From positions 155,193,741 through 155,257,740 of the forward strand of contig CM041465.1 of NCBI GenBank assembly GCA_023213395.1: a stretch of 64,000 bases of DNA, given 5' to 3'. Shown here one piece after another: positions 58,836-64,000 of this stretch. Position 1 is the stretch's first letter; every line of letters begins with the position of its first letter. A program made the translations under genes and the position numbers. The DNA is from Cycas panzhihuaensis (taxonomy: Eukaryota; Cycadophyta). The notes beneath the pieces are model-generated. The model searched no databases and was not told the origin of the DNA. It saw nothing but the letters and a program-made list of their open reading frames with translations.

Positions 58836-60010
58836 ATGGTAATAGATTTTAGAAATATGGTTTTACCTAAATTTGATGGCCCTAACTTTATTAATTAGAG
58901 TAAGCAAACGAGGCCTATATTCATAGCAAAGAACATGTGAGAAATTATTAATAATAGATATGAAGACATTGATGAAAATGCCACTGAGGATGAAAAATAA
59001 GCTTATAAGGAGTATGTTAAAAGGGACAATGGGGATTTGTTCCTCATATTTGATGCTCTAAAGGATTATATTTTCCTTAGAGTAAGTGGAGATACCACAT
59101 CCAAAGGAGCTTGAGATACTCTCAAATTGATCTATGAAGAACCAAAATCTTCTAAACTTCAAACACTTAGAAGTAAATTTGAAAACCTAAAGATGTCACC
59201 TAGGGAAAATGTAAATGAGTTTATCACCAAGGTCTAAGACTTGGTTAATCATATAAGATCCCTAGGAGAAGTTCTAAGTGAATAGAGAGTTATAGAAAGG
59301 ATCTTGAGATGTGTTCGATAGGACAACATATTTGAAATTGTAGCCACTAGCATTGAAGTATCTAAGAATCTAAGGGCCTTTTAAATTAAACAATTAAGTT
59401 CCATGCTATTTGCAGTTGAAGAAAATAAGGGGGGCCATGAGACACTAGAACATACCTTTGCCACAAAGGCAAGGATAAAATAAAATAATCAAAGACAAAG
59501 TTCTAGGGGAAGAGAGAAATCCTTAGAGAAAGAGGAAGGACTTAAGGACAAGGAAATTATTAAGAACCAAACCCAAGGTATCAAGGATCAAGTCAAAGGT
59601 ATCAAGGGCTATATCAAAGATACTAAGAACCATATCAAATATATCAAGGACTAAATCAAAGGTACCAAGGTCATAACAACTTTCAAAGTTAAGGGAGATT
59701 TCATGAATAGAACCAATATTACCAAGGATATATAACTACCAAGCATAAGGACACTATCAAGGATCAAGCCAATATTATCAAGGACAAGATCAAATGAACT
59801 ACTAAGGCCAAAATCAAGGCCCATTCTTTGAAAGAGAAAAATCAACCTCTAGAGGAAAAGAAACTCTAAAAGTAGAAGTCATAGCCAAAGAGGTAGAGGA
59901 CTTATCCAATGCTCTGTCTACCATAAAATAGGACATATAGAAGAATAATGCTTTGCTAAGAATGCTAATATACAAAGGGATACTATAAATGCTACAATTA
60001 AAAATAAAGA
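58836..60010 (+). pseudogene. Gag of copia E
   Basis: It starts at the ATG at 58836 (MVIDFRNMVLPKFDGPNFIN, then TAG for Trp). Later text (KRDNGDLFLIFDALKDYIFL at about 59020; SKLQTLRSKFENLKMSPREN near 59150) parallels copia C Gag. From about 59570 to 59760 one frame is a run of Tyr-Gln-Gly/Arg repeats (YQGSSQRYQG, LYQRY, YQGLNQRYQG). The zinc knuckle at about 59910-59945 reads CSVYHKIGHIEE*C, with Tyr for the second Cys and a stop for Gln. Confidence 0.82.
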
Positions 60011-60860
60011 ATGATAGACTTTTTCTCTCATGCCTTGTAGCTAGTGAAGAGGAAGATGGTACATAGACTCAAGGTGTTCAACCCACATGACCCATAAAGA
60101 AGAAATCTTCATGAACATTGATAAAACTAAAAGAAGAAATATTATGTTTAGAAATAATACTACCCATGAATCTATTAGCAAGGGTAATATATTTATAGCC
60201 ATAGAATAAGGAGAAATAAGGTACATTGATGATGTGTTACATATACCAGCCTTAAAAGAAAAAACCCACTTTCAGTGAGTTAAATGATGGAATAAGACTA
60301 TAAGGTTATCTTTGATAATGGAAACTATACAATCAAAGATAAGTGAATGAATAAAGCAATTATAACTAAAGGATAGATGACTAGTGATACCTTATTCAAG
60401 TTAGTCATTCCTCCACTAGACACATATGCCTTAGAAGGCTCCACCAAAGTTGGTAGCGAAAGATGGCATAAGAGATTTGGTTACTTAAACTATAATAGCT
60501 TGGCATTAATAAAGAGAATGGAAATGGTTGATGGATTACCTACCATAGAAGCAGACAACGAAATTTGTGAAGGATGCCTACTTGGAAAGTAACATATAGA
60601 AAATTTTCTAGATAGCAACTATACAGCCCAAGGTCCTATTCAACTAATCTATACAGACCTATTTAGACCCATGGATGTACCATCACTAGGAGACACAAAA
60701 TACTTCATGATATTTATTGATGATTTTATTAGAAAGACTTGGGTGTATTTTCTAAATTTTAAATTAGATGCTTTCTAGTGCTTTTTTAACTTGAAAACCT
60801 TTATTAAGAAATAAAGTGGCCATAGGATTCTCACCCTTAGATTAGATTATCATTAAAAAA
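60011..60860 (+). pseudogene. Protease and integrase start of copia E
   Basis: The protease site reads WYIDSRCSTHMTHKE at about 60060-60105, D-S-R in place of D-S-G, the same change as in copia C. The pre-integrase segment is open at 60377-60592 (ERWHKRFGYLNYNSLALIKR, then CEGCLLGK). The integrase core begins near 60650 (TDLFRPMD) and 60710 (FIDDFIRKTWVYF) and breaks off at about 60850; no catalytic Glu region remains. Confidence 0.8.
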
Positions 60861-60990
60861 TATTAGAATAATATTCATTTAAATTCTTAATATGTGTTCC
60901 ATCATTAGGGTTGGTGGAGTTGATATTGGCCAACCCTAGTTGAATATTGATTATTTTTTAATGGTATTTTTAAACACCAAAGATGTTAAA
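60861..60990 (+). repeat. LTR fragment inside copia E
   Basis: TATTAGAATAATATTCATTT and the following ~110 bp match the first part of the E LTRs (for example GGTTGGTGGAGTTGATATTGG against GGTTGGTAGAGTTGACATAAG), up to TTTTTAAACACCAAAGAT. It lies in the same orientation as the element. Confidence 0.85.
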
Positions 60991-61327
60991 TGTCACACTT
61001 CAGTAGAAGGAGCCTATGAGATAGTTTGTCTATAAAGACTACTTCAAGACCTATAGGCAAAATAGGATGGTCCTACATAGATGTTATGTAATAACCAAAG
61101 TACTATTCAAATTACTTGAAATCTGGTATTTCATAGTAGAACAAAGCATATCAAAATTCAACATTATTTTATCAAAGAGTTGGTTCAAGCTAGTGAGATT
61201 GAGTTGGTCTACTATAACACAGAGGAATAGGTAATAAAAATCTTTACTAAAGCTCTTAAAAAGATTGAGTTTCATAAATTTAGAGATAAGCTCAAAGTTT
61301 TCCCAAATGAACATTATGGAGGAGAAA
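60991..61327 (+). pseudogene. RNase H C-terminal half of copia E, and polypurine tract
   Basis: It reads SVEGAYEIVCL near 61005 (the EAEYxA motif altered), CNNQSTIQIT near 61085 with Asn for the catalytic Asp, LVFHSRTKHIKIQHYFIKEL (about 61125) and FTKALKKIEFHKFRDKL. GGAGGAGAAA precedes the 3' LTR. The reverse transcriptase is missing. Confidence 0.8.
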
Positions 61328-61603
61328 TATTGGAATAATATTCATTTGAATTATTCAAAGGTTTATCAGCATTGGGGTTGGTAGAGTTGACATAAGCCAA
61401 CCCTAGTCAAATATTAATTATTTTTTAATGGAGTTTTTAAACACTAAAGATAGTAGACACTGGGCTCATGCCTAACTCCTATCTATTTATATCAGGTTGT
61501 AAGGCCCCAAGGTGTTCTTTAACACTACCCATAATTTGATGGAAATTTATTATTTAAATATGGATTTGTAGTTGTTTTCTCCCTCTGACTCTCACTTCCT
61601 TCA
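61328..61603 (+). repeat. 3' LTR of copia E
   Basis: It starts TATTGGAATAAT (TG changed to TA), ends CTTCCTTCA and is followed by the TSD copy ATCTT. Confidence 0.87.
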
Positions 61604-62886
61604 ATCTTAGAAGGGATCAATGTCATTCTTATGTAGGATAAAAAAGTTGTATCTTATAAATTAAGAAAGCTAAAAGCATACAAAGAGAACTATCCTATGT
61701 ATGATATTGAACTTATATTTATTATTTATGTACTTAAGATTTGGTAAAACTATTTATTGAGATAAAAGTTTGAATTATGAATAGATCATAATAGTTTATA
61801 GCATATCTTCACATAACCATAATTGAATGCCAAATAATATAGATGGTTAGAATACATGAGTGAATTTGATTTTAAATTATACTATGTCAAAGGCAAGAAA
61901 AATAAGGTTACTAATGCTCTAAGTTAAATACACCATATTACTATTATAAGTATGTTGAAATCAAATTTAATTACTTTCATTTTAAGAGCTTATAAAGGGG
62001 ACGCATTATACAAACAAGTTAAGGAAGTATTACAACAATAAAGAGAATGATAAAATGTAATTACTAGGTTACTAAGGAAGTTTATATGGTTCAAAGAAAA
62101 AAAGAATGGTACCTTGGTGTACCAATAAAATTTTATATGCCATAAAAATCTAAAATTAGAGAACTTATTTTGTATGAAGCACATGAAGCACCTAATGTAG
62201 GACATTTGGGCTATAACAAAATATATACTACTATAAAAGGGTAATTCTATTTGCCTAGCATGAAGAAGGATATTTTGGCCTATGTAGAAAATACTTGACA
62301 TGCCAAAAGGTAAAAGTGGAATATCAACATCTAGTTGTATTATTACAACCACTGGAAATCCCTAAATGGAAGTAGGAGATGGTGATAATGGATTTCATTA
62401 CAGGCTTACCAAGGACAATAAATAACATGATGCAATATTAGTTGTGGTGGATAAGCTAACCAAATATGTACACTTCATACCAATATGCTTAACTAATATC
62501 ACACTAAACATTGTTGAAATATTCATAAATGAGATTGTTCAATTATATGAAGTGCTAAAAGCCATTATATCTAATAGAGATGATAAGTTCATTTTGAAGT
62601 TTTAGAAATCATTATTCCAAGAGTTTGGCATTGAGTTATAATTTAGCACAACATAGCATCTTGAGACAAATGGGTAAACTAAGAGAGTGAATCGAGTATT
62701 AAAGGATTTACTCAGGATGTACACTATAGAGCAATCTATAAATTGGGAGAATTACCTACATTTAGAAGAATTCATATTTAATAATTCTATCCACTCATCT
62801 TTAAGAGTGAGCCCATTCAAGGCTTTGTATATAAGGAGGTGTAATACACCTCTAAGTTGTAATAACTTAGAAGATATTAGAAGATA
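61604..62886 (+). pseudogene. RNase H end and integrase of chromovirus H
   Basis: RNase H resumes after the copia E insertion and ends FDFKLYYVKGKKNKVTNALS (about 61868), with the family's Asp as Asn. The integrase zinc-binding part is at about 62160-62310 (LYEAHEAPNVGHLGYNKIYT). Core: VIMDFITGLPRTINN (about 62384), VDKLTKYVHFIPI (about 62449, after a one-base shift) and an open stretch at 62687-62887 (MNRVLKDLLRMYTIEQSINW; NNSIHSSLRVSPFKALYIRR). Confidence 0.82.
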
Positions 62887-63457
62887 GACATGTTTTAAGC
62901 CCAAATATACTATAGCAAATGGAGAGATAAGTAATTAACATTAGACAATAACTAAAAATAGCATAAGATAGATATAAAAGCTATGTAGACCTAAAGTAAA
63001 CAATGAAAGAATTATGGGTTCATAAGCATGTATTCCCTAAATATAGTTCTATAAGTTTGGGGTCCTATAAAAATCATGCTTTGAGATATTATGGTCTTTT
63101 TGTGATATTATAAATGGTAGGCTTAGTTTCTTATTGACTTGCACTCCCACCAAACATCTAAGTACATAATATGTTCCATATTTTTTTATTTAAAAAGTAT
63201 ATTCCAAATTCAAAGTATATATTAGATTAGACTAACGTCATAGTAGGATTGAGCTTAGAGTTTGAAGAAAATCCATTGAGAATTCTAGATAAGAAGAAGG
63301 TGTTAAGAAATAAGACCATTAAGTAAATTCAATTATAATATTTGATATGAAAAGAAGCTACTTAAGAGCTAGAGGGAGAGATGATATAGCAATACCTATA
63401 ATTATTTGCAGCAAGGTAAATCATATCCAGATGATTCTTTCTTTAAGGGGAGGTGGA
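62887..63457 (+). pseudogene. Integrase C-terminus and chromodomain remnant of H
   Basis: Heavily broken. At about 63285-63410 the frames give KKVLRNKTIK, then KEAT*ELEGEMI*QYL*LF, the EATWExExxM..xYPxLF core of a Tekay-type chromodomain with Trp as a stop. The purine run TTTAAGGGGAGGTGGA (63442-63457) ends the region. No other gene is seen. Confidence 0.6.
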
Positions 63458-64000
63458 TATAAGGACTCAATCCTACGGTGATCAAAATTTGATTATATAC
63501 TTCTACTTTCTCATGGTAGATTATCAACAATCTTCTTCATCTTTCCATATGATCCTTATCTTCTTCACTATTGGTATTAATATGGTTTATTTTATTTTAT
63601 TTAGTGTTTACCCTATATAAGGAAGAAATTATTTTATGATTTACTAGGTGTGAGGGTGTACTACTTTTATTTACTTATTCATCCTTATGAGATAGAAGTT
63701 TGACTCATACTCTACCAAGTATTAGGATCCACTATTTTTATTTCTAAAATAGGTAGGTAGTCTATTTTGTGATTTGATGGCAAGGCATTGAATTTATAAT
63801 AATACTTTGCATGATGTAACATTGTATTATAGCTTGCATCAATATAGAATCAAACTAGATTGCTTTCAATGGAAAGGGAGTGGATGTTATGAATGAAGGA
63901 AGAATAGAGGGGTAAATATAGTTTCAGTAGTAATAGGTATGATGTTAGAGTCTACAAAGGAGTATTTTTCAAGTGGTTATGAATTTAGTTTAAGGGGATG
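63458..64000 (+). repeat. 3' LTR of H (right end not resolved)
   Basis: It starts TATAAGGACTCAATCC next to the polypurine tract, with TG changed to TA. A TATA-like CCTATATAAGG is at about 63610-63620, as expected in an LTR promoter. No second LTR copy exists in the window to fix the end, and no TSD can be read. Confidence 0.5.

Larger units (their letters stand above)
56197..61603 (+). mobile_element. E: rearranged Ty1/copia element
   Basis: 5.4 kb with LTRs at 56197-56455 and 61328-61603, a worn Met-tRNA primer-binding site, a 2.4 kb leader, gag, protease remnant and the start of integrase. Then comes an LTR fragment (60861-60990) and only the end of RNase H. TSDs AGCTT (56192-56196) and ATCTT (61604-61608) differ at one base, and RNase H of H continues across the site. 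The leader and gag are related to copia C. Confidence 0.87.
54945..64000 (+). mobile_element. H: 5'-truncated Ty3/gypsy chromovirus (Tekay/Del-like), split by copia E
   Basis: H starts abruptly in the protease C-terminus; no LTR, leader or gag precedes it. RT and the start of RNase H precede copia E (56197-61603); the rest of RNase H, integrase, a chromodomain remnant and a polypurine tract follow. A 3' LTR starts at 63458. The layout after the chromodomain (basic tail, then GGAGGTGGA) suits the Tekay/Del branch. It is the most decayed chromovirus here. Its right end is not resolved and may run past the window. Confidence 0.75.

Noticed and set aside
61990-62352. 120-codon minus-strand frame as a membrane protein
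   Set aside because: It lies opposite the recognisable integrase zinc-binding region of chromovirus H; its hydrophobic look comes from AT-rich antisense codons.

Overview
This window is plant nuclear DNA from a repeat-dominated, AT-rich genome. The evidence is Ty1/copia elements primed by initiator-Met tRNA, Ty3/gypsy chromoviruses with plant-type chromodomains, Tat-type gypsy gags with an antisense ORF, and a piece of a plant organellar-type pentatricopeptide repeat (PPR) gene. I cannot name the species. A large-genome seed plant is the best guess. I see no intact protein-coding gene, no rRNA or tRNA gene and no CRISPR array. Every long coding tract is interrupted, most often by TAG or TAA where the family has Gln or Trp, which fits C-to-T decay of heavily methylated DNA.

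Layout. 1-718 (minus) is a decayed PPR exon. 1380-3953 (plus, called B0) is an internally deleted copia element: long leader, start of gag, an unrecognised stretch, the RNase H tail and an LTR. 3954-10420 (plus, A) is a complete but dead chromovirus. From 10421 to about 54944 the base layer is a Tat-like element (T2, minus) that has been split several times. A minus-strand copia (called Cm, 10582-44438) sits in it. Another Tat-like element (T1, minus, 15221-34554) sits in the Cm leader. A copia solo LTR sits in the 5' LTR of T1 (28457-34407). A full Tnt1/Tork-like copia of the same family (B, 28575-33874) sits in that solo LTR. Copia C (35811-44263) sits in the 5' LTR of Cm, and chromovirus G (48148-54153) sits in the T2 LTR. 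The right end is a 5'-truncated Tekay/Del-like chromovirus (H, about 54945 to beyond 63457) holding copia E (56197-61603).

The nesting order follows from 5-bp target-site duplications (TSDs), most with one transition or transversion between copies: CTATA/CCATA (Cm), TATCC/TATAC (C), CAACC/CAAAC (solo LTR), ATTAG/GCTAG (B), ATCTC/ATCTC (G), AGCTT/ATCTT (E), GTCTC/GTCAC (A).

The most unusual unit is T1. In its own sense it encodes a proline-rich Tat-type Gag, an aspartic protease remnant and an archaeal-type RNase H with all four catalytic acidic positions. I find no reverse transcriptase, ordinary RNase H or integrase. The space before its 3' LTR holds an antisense ORF region with its own TATA box. 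It looks like a non-autonomous Gag-PR-aRNH element that would need polymerase in trans. Other notable points are the 2.4-3.5 kb leaders shared by copia C and E (and related to B0), GC-rich hairpins in the B-family LTRs, an internally rearranged copia E, and loss of the terminal TG (to TA) in many LTRs.
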